From the NCBI GenBank assembly GCA_016192065.1, contig JACPUX010000021.1, positions 78,667-142,666 of the forward strand: a stretch of 64,000 nucleotides of DNA, read 5' to 3'. A program made the translations under genes and the position numbers. The notes beneath the pieces were generated by a model. That model was not told the origin of the DNA and made no database searches. It worked only from the letters and a program-made list of their open reading frames with translations. This DNA comes from Betaproteobacteria bacterium. Lineage in GTDB: Bacteria > Pseudomonadota > Gammaproteobacteria > Burkholderiales > Casimicrobiaceae. Below, piece by piece: positions 12,247 through 21,564 of the stretch (within the stretch, counting starts at the first letter, position 1; each line of letters opens with the position of its first letter).

Positions 12247-13407
12247 TCAGAGACGAGGAGAACCGCGCATTATAGCCATTTTTTCGGCAAAATCAACCAG
12301 TTGTCGGCATAGATCGGGTTGTCCGGCGAGGTGCGACGCCCAGGCCTTGGCGCCCGGCAGATAAACCTCGCCTTGGGCGGCAAATCGCGACCAGGCATCC
12401 TGCACGTGCTTCCCGCCAGACCAAGCGTGCGAAAGGTCCGCCAGCGCCTTCCCTGCCGATTCCGGAAAATACGCTCCCTGCCGCAGCAAAAAAGCGGCGA
12501 GCTTGGCGAGGTGTGCGTTTTCGTCCTGCCGGTAGGGCTGCCAAATCATCGGCCGCGCCGCCCACTGGGCGCGCACGAAGGAATCTTCGCCGCGCACGAA
12601 ATTGAGGTCACAGGCCCAGAGCAGCGTGTCGAAGACGTCTTGCGCGAGGAAAGGAAACACCCTGAGGGTCAGCGCGCCGCGGTGCTCCTGCGCCCCGCAG
12701 GGCAGTGCCGTCCGACCCCAAAACGAGGCACAGGCCGCGGCCACCGGCCCCTGGGGAACGAGGCAAAAAATCTCCTCCGTCCCGGCGGACCAGGCCTCTA
12801 AGAGTTCGAGCACCGGGCTCTCGGGATAACAAAACAAGGAGACCTTACGCCCCACGGGTTCGCCCGCGAGCCCGAGCGTCTCCCAGAATCGCCAACGCGC
12901 TGCCGGGTCGCGCTGAAAAGCGTCGCGTCGCGCCAGCAGGTCGCGCTCGCGCAGAAGGCCGCCGGTGGCGGGCGTAAAGCCGGGGAAGAAGAAGTGTTTG
13001 GTGAGCGGCAGCCGCGGGTGGCGCGAGGGCAAACCGTGGTGCTCCTCGACCCAGGATTCCGCCGAGAGGTATTCGAGGTTGATCCACACCGGTGCCGGGC
13101 TGGCCCGCGCCATGGCGTTCAGCACCCCATCGGGCAGCGCGCAGCCGAAGGCTTCGATCACCACCCGGCCGGGCTCGACCTCGGCCCAGGGCTGCGGCCA
13201 GCGGCGCACTTCCACACCTGCCCGGTGCTGCATCATCGCCTCACGGTCAAAATCCGGCATCAAAGGCGCGAGTGCTCCGGGCTCGTCGATCCACAGGCGC
13301 ACGCCAAACCCGTACTCCGCGGCGAGCTGACGCGCCAAGCGCCAGCAAACGCCAGCGTCGCCGAAGTTGTCGATGACTTTGCAGAAGATCTCCCAGGGTT
13401 TGCTCAT
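12247..13407 (-). CDS. earP: EF-P arginine rhamnosyltransferase EarP
   Basis: Transfers rhamnose from dTDP-rhamnose to Arg32 of EF-P. 386 residues with the GT-B-like family pattern: N-terminal [21 protein letters not shown] (glycine loop DNFGDAGV with the conserved Asp), [11 protein letters not shown] and, near the C-terminus, [19 protein letters not shown], of which [10 protein letters not shown] is characteristic (nucleotide-sugar contacts). I placed the start at MSKPWEIF (13407) because the family begins there; the open frame extends further upstream. It is divergent from pdxA with a 95-base gap. Confidence 0.94.
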   Translation of the reverse strand: MSKPWEIFCKVIDNFGDAGVCWRLARQLAAEYGFGVRLWIDEPGALAPLMPDFDREAMMQHRAGVEVRRWPQPWAEVEPGRVVIEAFGCALPDGVLNAMARASPAPVWINLEYLSAESWVEEHHGLPSRHPRLPLTKHFFFPGFTPATGGLLRERDLLARRDAFQRDPAARWRFWETLGLAGEPVGRKVSLFCYPESPVLELLEAWSAGTEEIFCLVPQGPVAAACASFWGRTALPCGAQEHRGALTLRVFPFLAQDVFDTLLWACDLNFVRGEDSFVRAQWAARPMIWQPYRQDENAHLAKLAAFLLRQGAYFPESAGKALADLSHAWSGGKHVQDAWSRFAAQGEVYLPGAKAWASHLAGQPDLCRQLVDFAEKMAIMRGSPRL

Positions 13408-13502
13408 GCGCCCACTACCCTTGTGCCGATCGGCCATCATGCCATACCCCGTATAATCACCGCATTTGCCCCTGGCTCCGGGCAAACGCGCCACTCACTG
13501 CC

Positions 13503-14498
13503 ATGTCCATCCACCCCCTTCCTGTGATCGCGGTCACCTCCGGTGAACCGGCGGGCGTCGGCCCAGAACTGTGCGCCCGGCTGGCGGAGGCACACGCCGA
13601 ACGAGCCTGGCCGGTACGTCTGGTGATCTTGGGCGACGAGGGCCTTTTGCATGAACGCGCGACGCCCAACGCGGCGATCTTTGCGCCTTACGGCGAGGCG
13701 CTCGGCGGCGAAGTGCTGGAGCTGCTGCACTGCCCGCTGGCGAGGGTCGCCGTGCCCGGCCGACTGGACCCCGGCAATGGCCGCTACGTCCTCTCCTTGT
13801 TGCAGCGCTCGCTCTCGGGGTGTCTCAGCGGCGAGTTCGCGGCGGTGGTGACCGCGCCGGTACACAAGGGCGTCATCAACGATGCGGGCGTGCCTTTTAC
13901 CGGGCACACCGAGTTTTTCGCCGAGGGCTCGAACACACCCCGAGTGGTGATGATGTTGGTGGGCGGCGGTCTGCGCGTGGCGCTGGCCACTACCCACTTG
14001 CCGCTGGCCGCCGTGCCGCGCGCCATCACCCGGGAGAGCTTGGGCGCCACGCTCGATATCTTGGTGCGCGATCTCCACGAGAAATGGGGTATTGCGCGGC
14101 CGCGCATCGCCGTCTGCGGTCTCAACCCGCACGCGGGCGAGGGCGGCCATCTGGGGCGCGAGGAAATCGAAGTCATCGAGCCGGTGCTCGCTGCGCAACG
14201 CGCTTTGGGGCGCGACCTGGTCGGTCCGGCGCCGGCCGATACACTGTTCGTGCCCGCGCATCTCGAAGGCATCGATGCGGTCTTGGCCATGTATCACGAC
14301 CAGGGCCTGCCGGTATTGAAGCGTGCGAGCTTCGGGCAGGGCGTCAACGTGACGCTGGGCCTGCCTTTCGTGCGGACTTCCGTGGATCATGGCACGGCAC
14401 TCGATTTGGCAGGCAGCGGCCAAGCCGATCCCGGCAGCCTATTCGCCGCGGTGGAACTGGCGATCGACATCGTTGCGCGGAAGTCTGCAAGGCGATGA
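13503..14498 (+). CDS. pdxA: 4-hydroxythreonine-4-phosphate dehydrogenase
   Basis: Oxidises 4-phosphohydroxythreonine in the DXP-dependent pyridoxal phosphate pathway. 331 residues. Conserved pieces: VTSGEPAGVGPEL at the N-terminus, PVHKGVINDAGVPFTGHTEF (metal/substrate region HKGVIN and GHTEF), CGLNPHAGEGGHLGREE and GLPFVRTSVDHGTALDLAG near the C-terminus (RTSVDHGTA). It precedes ksgA as in many proteobacteria, but the lptD-surA pair that often joins them is 22 kb away. Confidence 0.96.
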   Translation: MSIHPLPVIAVTSGEPAGVGPELCARLAEAHAERAWPVRLVILGDEGLLHERATPNAAIFAPYGEALGGEVLELLHCPLARVAVPGRLDPGNGRYVLSLLQRSLSGCLSGEFAAVVTAPVHKGVINDAGVPFTGHTEFFAEGSNTPRVVMMLVGGGLRVALATTHLPLAAVPRAITRESLGATLDILVRDLHEKWGIARPRIAVCGLNPHAGEGGHLGREEIEVIEPVLAAQRALGRDLVGPAPADTLFVPAHLEGIDAVLAMYHDQGLPVLKRASFGQGVNVTLGLPFVRTSVDHGTALDLAGSGQADPGSLFAAVELAIDIVARKSARR

Positions 14499-14535
14499 AG
14501 GCGCGTCCTTGAAGTGACCAGGTGCTCCCTCCATT

Positions 14536-14846
14536 CCTTGCGGGCCACAACCTGCTGGCGCAGTTTAGCCTGCTCCGAAACTGCGGGTTTGAGAGCCGTG
14601 AAGTGAAGCACACCCCACGCCGCCGTTTTGGTTCCGGCCGGCCCTTGCGGGCCTTAACCTGCTGGGGCAGGTTAGCCTGCACCCATACTGCGGGTTAGAG
14701 AGCCGTGAAGTGAAACACACCCCACGCCGCCGTTTTGGTTCCGGCCGGCCCTTACGGGCCTTAACCTGCTGGCGCAGGTTAGCCTGCGCCGAAACGGCGG
14801 GATTGCGAGCTGGGCTATGAAGCACACCCCCCGCCGCCGTTTTGGG
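14536..14846 (+). repeat. 107-bp tandem repeat carrying the 5' end of ksgA
   Basis: Three consecutive, diverged copies with a spacing of exactly 107 bp: the landmark aacctgctgg recurs at 14549, 14656 and 14763, and tgaag-cacacccc at 14604, 14711 and 14818. The last copy is the functional ksgA start (ATG 14817). In the two upstream copies the same coding start appears as GTGAAG and runs into TAG stops. Each unit also contains two perfect hairpins, ggccc-ttgc-gggcc and taacctgc-tggg-gcaggtta. This fills the 318-base gap between pdxA and ksgA; no other gene is visible in it. Confidence 0.85.
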
Positions 14847-15599
14847 CAGAATTTTCTCGTGGATGCGCATTATCTCGAGCGCATCGTCGCGAGCATTGCG
14901 CCGAAAGTCGGAGACAATCTGGTGGAGATCGGGCCGGGGATGGCCGCACTCACCCGGCGCTTGATCGCGCGCTGCGGGCGCGTAATCGCGGTGGAGATCG
15001 ATCGCGATCTGGTGGCGCATTTGCGCGCCGAGTTTCCGCCTGAAGCACTCGAACTGTTTGAAGCCGACGCGCTGGCTTTTGACTTCGCAAGTCTCGGCAA
15101 AGATCTGCGTATCGTCGGCAATCTGCCTTACAACATCTCCACGCCCATCCTCTTCCACCTGGCGGGTTTTGCGCCCCGCCTGCGCGACCTGCACCTCATG
15201 CTGCAAAAGGAAGTCGTGCTGCGCATGGCCGCTGCGCCGGGTACCGCGGACTATGGGCGGCTGTCGGTCATGCTGCAAGCGAGTTTTGCCGTGGAGAAGT
15301 TGTTTACCGTGCCGCCGGGGGCTTTTCGGCCGGCACCCAAAGTCGATTCCATGGTCGTGCGTCTCGTGCCGCTCGCGGAACGCGCGCCGCACATCGCGGA
15401 CGCCAAGTTGTTTGCGGCGCTGGTGGCCGCAGCCTTCGGTCAACGGCGCAAGACCTTGCGCAACACCTTGGCGCCTTGGTTCGATGCCGCTGGTCTCGAG
15501 GCCTTGGAAGTGAATCCTGGTGCGCGGGGCGAGACGCTTTGCGTGGCCGATTACGTGCGCTTGGCCAACGCAGTTATGCTCAAGCCGGCGGCTCTTTAG
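14817..15599 (+). CDS. rsmA: 16S rRNA dimethyladenosine transferase
   Basis: KsgA/RsmA dimethylates two adjacent adenosines in helix 45 of 16S rRNA during 30S maturation. 260 residues with the SAM-binding motif VEIGPGMAALTRRL, the acidic motif AVEIDRDL and the catalytic NLPYNIST (N-L-P-Y) near residue 104. The N-terminus HTPRRRFGQNFLVD is canonical. The start codon sits in the last copy of a 107-bp tandem repeat. Its 3' end overlaps that of the convergent ampG gene by 20 bases. Confidence 0.96.
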   Translation: MKHTPRRRFGQNFLVDAHYLERIVASIAPKVGDNLVEIGPGMAALTRRLIARCGRVIAVEIDRDLVAHLRAEFPPEALELFEADALAFDFASLGKDLRIVGNLPYNISTPILFHLAGFAPRLRDLHLMLQKEVVLRMAAAPGTADYGRLSVMLQASFAVEKLFTVPPGAFRPAPKVDSMVVRLVPLAERAPHIADAKLFAALVAAAFGQRRKTLRNTLAPWFDAAGLEALEVNPGARGETLCVADYVRLANAVMLKPAAL

Positions 15600-16848
15600 C
15601 GGGTGTCGGCGCTTCTTCCCGCCACGGTGCGACCTTCAGGAGCAGCAACATCCCGGGCACGGCCAGGACCGTGCAGAGCAGGAAGAAGTTCAACCAGCCC
15701 ATCTGCTCCACGATCCAGCCGGTGGTGGCATTGATCAGCGTGCGGGGGATGGCCATGAAGCTCGTGAACAAAGCGAACTGCGTGGCCGTATAGGGCGGAT
15801 GCGTGGCTCGGGCGATAAAGGCCACGAACGCGGCCGTCCCCAAACCTACACCGAGGTATTCCGCGCCGATGACCAGGCCCAAGTCCCAGCCGCTGGGCTG
15901 GGGCAGCGAAGCGAGCCAGGCAAAGCCCAGGATGGTCACCAACTGCACCACGCCGAAAACCCACAAAGCGCGGTTGATGCCCAGTTTCAACATCCAAATC
16001 CCGCCCAACAGGCCACCCACCACCGTGGCCCAGAGGCCGACGTTCTTGGCGATCAAGCCGATGTCGGTTTTGCTGAAACCTTTTTCAAGATAGAACGGGG
16101 TGGACAGCGCCGTGGCCATACTGTCGCCCAGCTTGTAGAGAAAGATGAAGGCGAGGATGGTGAGCGCAGCCGCCCAGCCCGAGCGCTGGACAAATTCGCG
16201 GAACGGTTCGACCACCGCTTCCCGCAGCGTCTTGGGGCCTTCTTTGGCGAGCTCTGGTTCGCCCACCAACAGCGTCATGGCGATGCCGGGCAACATGAAC
16301 AAGGCGGTAATGAAGAACACCGATGACCAAGGCAGATGGTCAGCGAGGATCAGCGACAAGGCACCGGGCACCAGCCCCGCAATGCGATAGGCGTTGATGT
16401 GCAGTGCATTGCCCAGGCCCAGTTCGGCGTCGGGTAAAATCTCGCGCCGAAAAGCGTCGAGCGCGATATCTTGAGTGGCACTGAAAAAGGCCACCGCGGC
16501 GGCGAGATAGGCGATGGCCCACAAATCCCGGCCGGGCGAGAACGCGCCCAGGGCGGTGATGGAGGCGAGCAGCGCGATTTGTGTGGCCAACATCCAGCCG
16601 CGACGGCGGCCCAGCGGCAGGGCATAACGATCGATAAAAGGCGACCAGAGAAACTTCCAGGTGTAGGGTAGTTGCACCAGAGCGAAGAGACCGATGGCCT
16701 TGAGATCGATCTGTTCGGTCTTCAACCAAGCCGGTACCAGGTTGATGAGGAGATACAGCGGCAGTCCGGAGCTAAAGCCCGTAAATAGGCAAATCAACAT
16801 GCGGCGGTTGAACAACGCCTCACGCAGTGTCTGGCCCGAAGCGCTCAT
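15580..16848 (-). CDS. ampG: AmpG family muropeptide MFS transporter
   Basis: Inner-membrane permease that imports anhydromuropeptides (GlcNAc-anhMurNAc-peptides) for recycling. 422 residues with about 12 hydrophobic segments. The start FTGFSSGLPLYLLINLVPAWL is the AmpG hallmark (GFSSGLP), as are WKFLWSPFIDRY and ATQDIALDAFRREIL (SATQDIALDA). The ATG overlaps the metW stop by 4 bases, so it is likely the third gene of a metX-metW-ampG unit. amgK and murU, which use the imported sugar, are encoded at 40-42 kb. Confidence 0.92.
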   Translation of the reverse strand: MSASGQTLREALFNRRMLICLFTGFSSGLPLYLLINLVPAWLKTEQIDLKAIGLFALVQLPYTWKFLWSPFIDRYALPLGRRRGWMLATQIALLASITALGAFSPGRDLWAIAYLAAAVAFFSATQDIALDAFRREILPDAELGLGNALHINAYRIAGLVPGALSLILADHLPWSSVFFITALFMLPGIAMTLLVGEPELAKEGPKTLREAVVEPFREFVQRSGWAAALTILAFIFLYKLGDSMATALSTPFYLEKGFSKTDIGLIAKNVGLWATVVGGLLGGIWMLKLGINRALWVFGVVQLVTILGFAWLASLPQPSGWDLGLVIGAEYLGVGLGTAAFVAFIARATHPPYTATQFALFTSFMAIPRTLINATTGWIVEQMGWLNFFLLCTVLAVPGMLLLLKVAPWREEAPTPAKEPPA

Positions 16849-17438
16849 CGACCAAGCGCCCGGCGGATGCGATACACGGCCAAAGTGCCCAAGCAGTTGG
16901 GCAGCAGCTTAACTTCCTGTCCGTCATGCAGCACGCGCCTATCCAAAACTTCGAGTCGCCGCTGGGCGCAGAAATCGTCGAAGTCGTGCACGGTGCATAG
17001 GTGGATGTTGGGCGTGTCGTACCATTGGTAAGGCAGATCCTTGGAGACCGGCATGTGCCCGCGCAGAATTTGCCAGCGGTGCTTCCAATGGCCGAAATTG
17101 GGAAAGCTGACGATGGCCTCGCGCCCAACACGCAGCATCTCCAGCACGATTTCTTCGGTGTGGCGCATCGCCTGCAGCGTCTGCGAAAGAACCACGTAAT
17201 CGAAGGAGGCGTCTTCGAAACCGGAGAGCCCGGCCTCGAGGTTGCTTTGTACCACCGAGACCCCGTTCTTTACGCAAGCGAGTACCGAGGCGTCGTCGAT
17301 TTCCACCCCATAACCGGAAATCTGGCGGTGCTCACGCAAATAGGCGAGCAGGCCGCCGTCGCCGCAGCCCAAGTCCAGGACCTGCGCACGGGGGCGGATC
17401 CATTCGGCGATCAAGGAATAATCGGGGCGGATGTTCAT
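16845..17438 (-). CDS. metW: Methionine biosynthesis protein MetW
   Basis: Methyltransferase-fold protein that works with MetX in homoserine acylation in many proteobacteria. 197 residues. The SAM-type motif [15 protein letters not shown] lies near residue 20; [25 protein letters not shown] and [22 protein letters not shown] (read as [12 protein letters not shown]) are diagnostic of MetW. It overlaps metX upstream and ampG downstream by 4 bases each. Confidence 0.95.
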   Translation of the reverse strand: MNIRPDYSLIAEWIRPRAQVLDLGCGDGGLLAYLREHRQISGYGVEIDDASVLACVKNGVSVVQSNLEAGLSGFEDASFDYVVLSQTLQAMRHTEEIVLEMLRVGREAIVSFPNFGHWKHRWQILRGHMPVSKDLPYQWYDTPNIHLCTVHDFDDFCAQRRLEVLDRRVLHDGQEVKLLPNCLGTLAVYRIRRALGR

Positions 17439-18586
17439 GACGAAAGCTCCGCCGCAATGCGGTCGAAGTAAGCCCGCACCAGAGCGTGGTAACGCGCGTC
17501 GTCCAGTAGAAAGGCGTCGTGGCCGTGGGGTGCGTCGATTTCGGCGTAGCTCACGTCGCGGCGGTTGTCGATCAGGGCTTTGACGATTTCGCGTGAGCGC
17601 TGGGGCGAGAACCGCCAGTCGGTGGTGAAGGCAACCACCAGGAAGCTCGCGCGCGCGGCTTCCAGCGCTCGGCGCAAATCGCCTCCCGTGGCCGCGGCAG
17701 GATCGAAATAATCGAGCGCCTTGGTGATGCGCAAATAGGTGTTGGCGTCGAAGTATTCCGAGAACTTGTCGCCTTGGTAGCGCAAATAGGATTCGATCTG
17801 GAATTCCGGCTCGAAGGTGTAGCGCAGTCCATTGCGCAACTGCCGACCGAATTTCTCGGCCATCTGATCGTCGGAAAGATAGGTGATGTGGCCAATCATG
17901 CGCGCCACGCGCAAGCCGCGCCGGGGCTTGACGGCGGCATCGTAAAAATGTCCGGCATGGAACTCCGGGTCGGTCATAATGGCGGCGCGCGCCACCTCGT
18001 TGAAGGCGATGTTCTGCGCCGACAAGTTGGGTGCCGCGGCGATCACCAGCGCATGCGCCACGCGCTGCGGGTGACGGATGGTCCAGGCCAGCGCTTGCAT
18101 GCCACCGAGGCTGCCGCCCATCACCGCAGCGAAGCGCTCGATGCCCAGATGATCGGCGACGCGCACCTGGGCATCGACCCAGTCTTCCACCGTCACCACG
18201 GGAAAGTCCGCGCCATAGGGTTTACCGGTCGCCGGGTGGAGATCCATCGGTCCGGTGGAGCCAAAACACGAGCCCAGATTGTTCACCCCGACGACGAAGA
18301 AGCGATTGGTATCCACCGGCTTGCCTGGACCGACCATGTTATCCCACCAACCCTCGCTGTTGGCTTGATCGGCGTACACGCCGGCCACGTGATGCGAGGC
18401 GTTGAGCGCATGGCAGATCAAAACCGCGTTGTCGCGCGCCGCATTCAGTTCGCCATAGGTTTCGATCATCAGGTGATAGGGGCCGAAGGCGCGCCCGCAG
18501 GCCAGCGGCAGCGGCTCTTCAAAATCGACGCGCTGCGGCGTGACCTCACCCACAGTCGCGTTCGGAAAGGGTGGAGCAGGGGGCAT
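17435..18586 (-). CDS. metX: Homoserine O-acyltransferase MetX
   Basis: Acylates homoserine, the first committed step of methionine synthesis. 383 residues, alpha/beta-hydrolase fold. The nucleophile is Ser159 in [13 protein letters not shown]; the catalytic Asp lies in FTTDWRFSP and the His in [12 protein letters not shown]. The segment [12 protein letters not shown] is typical. Whether it uses acetyl-CoA or succinyl-CoA cannot be settled by eye; several proteobacterial MetX proteins prefer succinyl-CoA. The start follows a leader with an intrinsic terminator only 13 bases upstream. Confidence 0.95.
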   Translation of the reverse strand: MPPAPPFPNATVGEVTPQRVDFEEPLPLACGRAFGPYHLMIETYGELNAARDNAVLICHALNASHHVAGVYADQANSEGWWDNMVGPGKPVDTNRFFVVGVNNLGSCFGSTGPMDLHPATGKPYGADFPVVTVEDWVDAQVRVADHLGIERFAAVMGGSLGGMQALAWTIRHPQRVAHALVIAAAPNLSAQNIAFNEVARAAIMTDPEFHAGHFYDAAVKPRRGLRVARMIGHITYLSDDQMAEKFGRQLRNGLRYTFEPEFQIESYLRYQGDKFSEYFDANTYLRITKALDYFDPAAATGGDLRRALEAARASFLVVAFTTDWRFSPQRSREIVKALIDNRRDVSYAEIDAPHGHDAFLLDDARYHALVRAYFDRIAAELSS

Positions 18587-18598
18587 GGATATCCCAAC

Positions 18599-18631
18599 AA
18601 AAAAGCCCGACCAGCTTGGCTAATCGGGCTT
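18599..18631 (-). terminator. Attenuator-type terminator in the metX leader
   Basis: On the minus strand an AAGCCCGA / TCGGGCTT stem (plus-strand arms 18603-18610 and 18624-18631) with a 13-base loop is followed directly by a run of six T. It ends only about 13 bases before the metX ATG and on the same strand, with no gene between, so it can stop transcription before metX. Confidence 0.75.
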
Positions 18632-18639
18632 CTCACCTC

Positions 18640-18715
18640 GCTTTAGCAGTTTTTGCGGCGACCCGACGCTCCGGCCACCGCGCGCCCGCAAGCTGATCTC
18701 AAATCGGCGCCCCGC
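18640..18715 (-). promoter_or_regulatory. Candidate SAM-II-like riboswitch before metX
   Basis: Read on the minus strand, the leader contains in order GCGCC-GATTTG ... GCTTGCG-GGCGC ... GCAAAAACTGCTAAAGC. GATTTG, GCTTGC and GCTAAAG in this order, with GCGCC pairing to GGCGC around the first two, recall the SAM-II (SAM-alpha) core that often precedes metA/metX. A ~25-base insert after the first stem can fold as its own hairpin. The second (pseudoknot) helix is not obvious, so this remains a candidate. GCTAA (18643-18647) can also pair with TTAGC in the terminator loop, giving a short antiterminator. Confidence 0.4.
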
Positions 18716-18903
18716 AAAGTTAACCGGTGCAGGGGGCGGTTGTCAATTGCAAATGACCGCAAAAGATCGGCGGGTTTGGGCCACGCGTTGACCGGTTGCG
18801 GTCCTGCGCATAAACTGCAAAGCTGGTGCGGGAGATGAAGAGTCCATAAAGCGAACACCCAACGAATAACTATCGCTGTTTTCCTACCTAAAGAGGAGGA
18901 GTC

Positions 18904-19659
18904 ATGCGTGCAAAGTTCTTCTGGTTCTTGCTGAGTGTGGTGCTGTTTTCAACCGGGGCGAAAGTCGCTCAAGCGCAGTCGAGCTGGGCCACCTTTGCCT
19001 ATAGCGGCTTTGCCGCAGACTGTGGCGGCAGTTGCGACACCCAACTCCAGCTCGCCACCAACACGGGCCCGGTTACCTTGACCGCCACCAACCGCGGTTG
19101 GGTGAGTTCCACGGGTTCCAATAACGGCTCGAGCGCAACCAACAGTTACATCGCCGGTTTCTGCAGTAGCACCGATAGTTGCACCGGAGGAAACACGCTC
19201 TGGCGCAACTGGTTCGCGTTCGCCCTCCCGGTGGGCGGTTTCGCCACGATTTCGTCGGCCACGCTTTTGCTCGATGTGCCCGCACCTACAGCTCCGCCGC
19301 AAGGGGTCTACAACTTCGGCGGAACGCTCACCTATACCGTGTGGGACGTGAGCAGCGCCCCTGCGACGTTTACTAGCAGTGCCGCGGGGCTTGCCGAATA
19401 CACCGACATCGGGACCGGCACGGCTTATGGATCGCGCGTGTACGTCCGCGCCGACGAAGGAACGGTAACATCGGTGCCGCTCAATGCCGCGGCGCTGGCC
19501 TGGCTCAATACCCAGATCGGCCAGACGGTCGTGGTGGGGGGCGCCGCGGACTTGGCGCCCTACGGGGCGATACCGACGCTTTCTCCCGCCGCCCTTGCGC
19601 TGCTCGCCCTGCTGGTGATGGTGGCCGCAGTTCTGGTGCGACGGCGCAGTCGAGGCTGA
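18904..19659 (+). CDS. Secreted protein with IPTL-CTERM sorting signal
   Basis: 251 residues. An N-terminal signal peptide (cleavage near AQA, residue 24) is followed by a Ser/Thr/Gly-rich, beta-rich body with cysteine pairs (CGGSC, CSSTDSC). The C-terminus is IPTLSPAALALLALL, a hydrophobic helix, then RRRSRG: the tripartite IPTL-CTERM signal that is processed by a dedicated exosortase in some betaproteobacteria. The canonical WG after IPTL is replaced by PA. No exosortase gene is in the window. The body has no family I can name. Strong Shine-Dalgarno (agaggagga). Confidence 0.75.
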   Translation: MRAKFFWFLLSVVLFSTGAKVAQAQSSWATFAYSGFAADCGGSCDTQLQLATNTGPVTLTATNRGWVSSTGSNNGSSATNSYIAGFCSSTDSCTGGNTLWRNWFAFALPVGGFATISSATLLLDVPAPTAPPQGVYNFGGTLTYTVWDVSSAPATFTSSAAGLAEYTDIGTGTAYGSRVYVRADEGTVTSVPLNAAALAWLNTQIGQTVVVGGAADLAPYGAIPTLSPAALALLALLVMVAAVLVRRRSRG

Positions 19660-19793
19660 GCCGGCCCGTATCGGCCAACAAGACCCGCCAGGCGGGCCAG
19701 GCCTGTTCCCGCCGCGATCCGTCGTTCACGAATCGGCAACAGGCGAGAGTTTGTTTCGGCTGCCGCCGCTTCAGTGTGTGAACGGCGGCCCCT

Positions 19794-21530
19794 TCACCCT
19801 GCGTTGATCTTTTCCATCAGCACCTGGATGCGCAGGCTGTCGTCAGTCTTCAAGAGCCGGTTCACCAGCTCTTCGAGCGTCGGCACGTTGGCGGTGAGCA
19901 CCCGCTGTTTCACCGTCAGCAGATGCGAAGGATGCATGGAAAACCCCCGCAGGCCCAGCCCAAGCAGCAAGCGCGTGAAGGCGAGGTCACCCGCCATTTC
20001 GCCGCACACCGAAATCGGCACGCCCGCCTTGTGCGCGCCGCGAATCGCCTGGGCGAGGAGCTTGATGATGGCCGGGTGCAACGGGTCGTAGAGGTGCGAG
20101 ACCGCATCGTCGGCGCGATCCACCGCCAGGGTGTATTGGATCAGATCGTTGGTGCCGATCGACAGAAAATCCAGCCGCCGCGTGAACATCGACATCGCCA
20201 TCACCGCCGCGGGTACTTCGATCATGCCGCCGACCTCCACTTCCGGGTCGAAAGGCAGATTCTGTTCGCGCAGGCTGTCCTTGGCCTGCTCGATCGCCAC
20301 CAGCGATTGTTCCATTTCCTGCGCGTTGCAGAGCATCGGCAGGAGGATCTTCACCTTGCCGTAGTGCGAGGCGCGCAGGATGGCCCGCAATTGGGTCTGG
20401 AAGAGTCGGGGTTCGGCCAGGCAAAAGCGCACGGCGCGTAAGCCCAGGGCCGGGTTCTGCGCCATACGGGTGAGCCCACCCAGGCCATCCTTGTGCTTGT
20501 CCGCGCCCAGGTCAAAGCTGCGGATCACCACCGGCAGCCCCGCCATGCCCTCGGCCACGGCACGGTAGGCTTCGAATTGCTCCTCCTCGCTGGGTAGGCC
20601 CTGCCGGTTGAGGAACAGGAACTCGCTGCGGAACAGGCCAATGCCGGTGGCACCGTTGTCGAGCACTTCCTCGAGATCCTGCGGCAACTCGATATTGGCG
20701 TGTAGTTCCACGTGCTGGCCATCGAGCGTGGTCGCGGGCGTGAATTTGAGGCGTTTGAGCTTCTGCTTTTCGAGCTCCAGCTCGTGCTGGCGCAGCCGGT
20801 ATTCCTGCAACACCGCGCGGTCCGGGTTGACGATGACCAGATGGTTGCCGCCATCGACGATCAGCGTTTCGTTCTCGCGAATCAAGTTGCGCGCATCGTG
20901 CAGCGCCACCACCGAGGGGATTCCCAGGCTGCGCGCGACGATCGCGGTATGCGAGGTGATGCCGCCGAGGTCGGTGAGAAAGCCGGCGAAGTGGTGCCGC
21001 TTCAATTGAATCACGTCGGCGGGGCTCAAATCGTAGGCGACCAGAATGGTCTTCTGCTCGGGGTTCACCGGCCGAACCTCGCCGGGCTTGCCCAGCAAGA
21101 GTTTCAATACGCGCTCGACCACTTGCACCACGTCGGCCTTGCGCTCGCGCAGGTAAGCGTCCTCGATCTGATCGAACTGTTCGATCAGCACATTCATCTG
21201 CTGGGTCAGCGCCCACTCGGCATTGCAGTGCTGGCTGGCGATGATCTCCTTGGGCACCTCGGCGAGCGTCGGGTCGTTGAGGATCAGCCAGTGCACATCG
21301 AGAAACGCGCCGAACTCGGCGGGCGCGTCGCCGCGGGTCATGCTGGTGTGCAGGCCTTCGAGCTCCTTTTGCACGCCCTTGACCGCGGCCACGAAACGCG
21401 CCACTTCCTCGGGTATGCGCGCCGCGGCAATGCGGTAATGAGCGACTTCGAGCGTGGCATGCGAAATGAGCTGGGCCCGCCCGATGGCGATGCCGCTGGC
21501 CACGCCGATCCCGTGCAGTACAAAACTCAT
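19794..21530 (-). CDS. ptsI: PTS enzyme I (phosphoenolpyruvate-protein phosphotransferase)
   Basis: First phosphotransferase of the PTS; takes phosphate from PEP and passes it to HPr. 578 residues, the usual size. The phosphorylated histidine is about His194 in GGITSHTAIVARSLGIPSVV (GGITSHTAI), and the PEP-binding part includes SIGTNDLIQYTLAVDRAD and SVCGEMAGD. It is the last gene of a EIIA-ptsH-ptsI cluster with no EIIB or EIIC, which suggests a regulatory rather than sugar-transport PTS. Confidence 0.96.
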   Translation of the reverse strand: MSFVLHGIGVASGIAIGRAQLISHATLEVAHYRIAAARIPEEVARFVAAVKGVQKELEGLHTSMTRGDAPAEFGAFLDVHWLILNDPTLAEVPKEIIASQHCNAEWALTQQMNVLIEQFDQIEDAYLRERKADVVQVVERVLKLLLGKPGEVRPVNPEQKTILVAYDLSPADVIQLKRHHFAGFLTDLGGITSHTAIVARSLGIPSVVALHDARNLIRENETLIVDGGNHLVIVNPDRAVLQEYRLRQHELELEKQKLKRLKFTPATTLDGQHVELHANIELPQDLEEVLDNGATGIGLFRSEFLFLNRQGLPSEEEQFEAYRAVAEGMAGLPVVIRSFDLGADKHKDGLGGLTRMAQNPALGLRAVRFCLAEPRLFQTQLRAILRASHYGKVKILLPMLCNAQEMEQSLVAIEQAKDSLREQNLPFDPEVEVGGMIEVPAAVMAMSMFTRRLDFLSIGTNDLIQYTLAVDRADDAVSHLYDPLHPAIIKLLAQAIRGAHKAGVPISVCGEMAGDLAFTRLLLGLGLRGFSMHPSHLLTVKQRVLTANVPTLEELVNRLLKTDDSLRIQVLMEKINAG

Positions 21531-21564
21531 GGCGTGCTGCCTGCCCGCTGGCCTGGCATGAGCT

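Noticed and set aside
14565..15443. 292-residue minus-strand frame across ksgA and the upstream repeats
   Set aside because: Its internal peptide repeat (RPEPKRRRGVCFTSRLSNPQ) is just the 107-bp DNA repeat read antisense; the rest is the shadow of ksgA.
19745..19793. Inverted repeat gccgccg/cggcggc after ptsI as a terminator
   Set aside because: No T-run follows on the minus strand, so it may only be an mRNA 3' hairpin.
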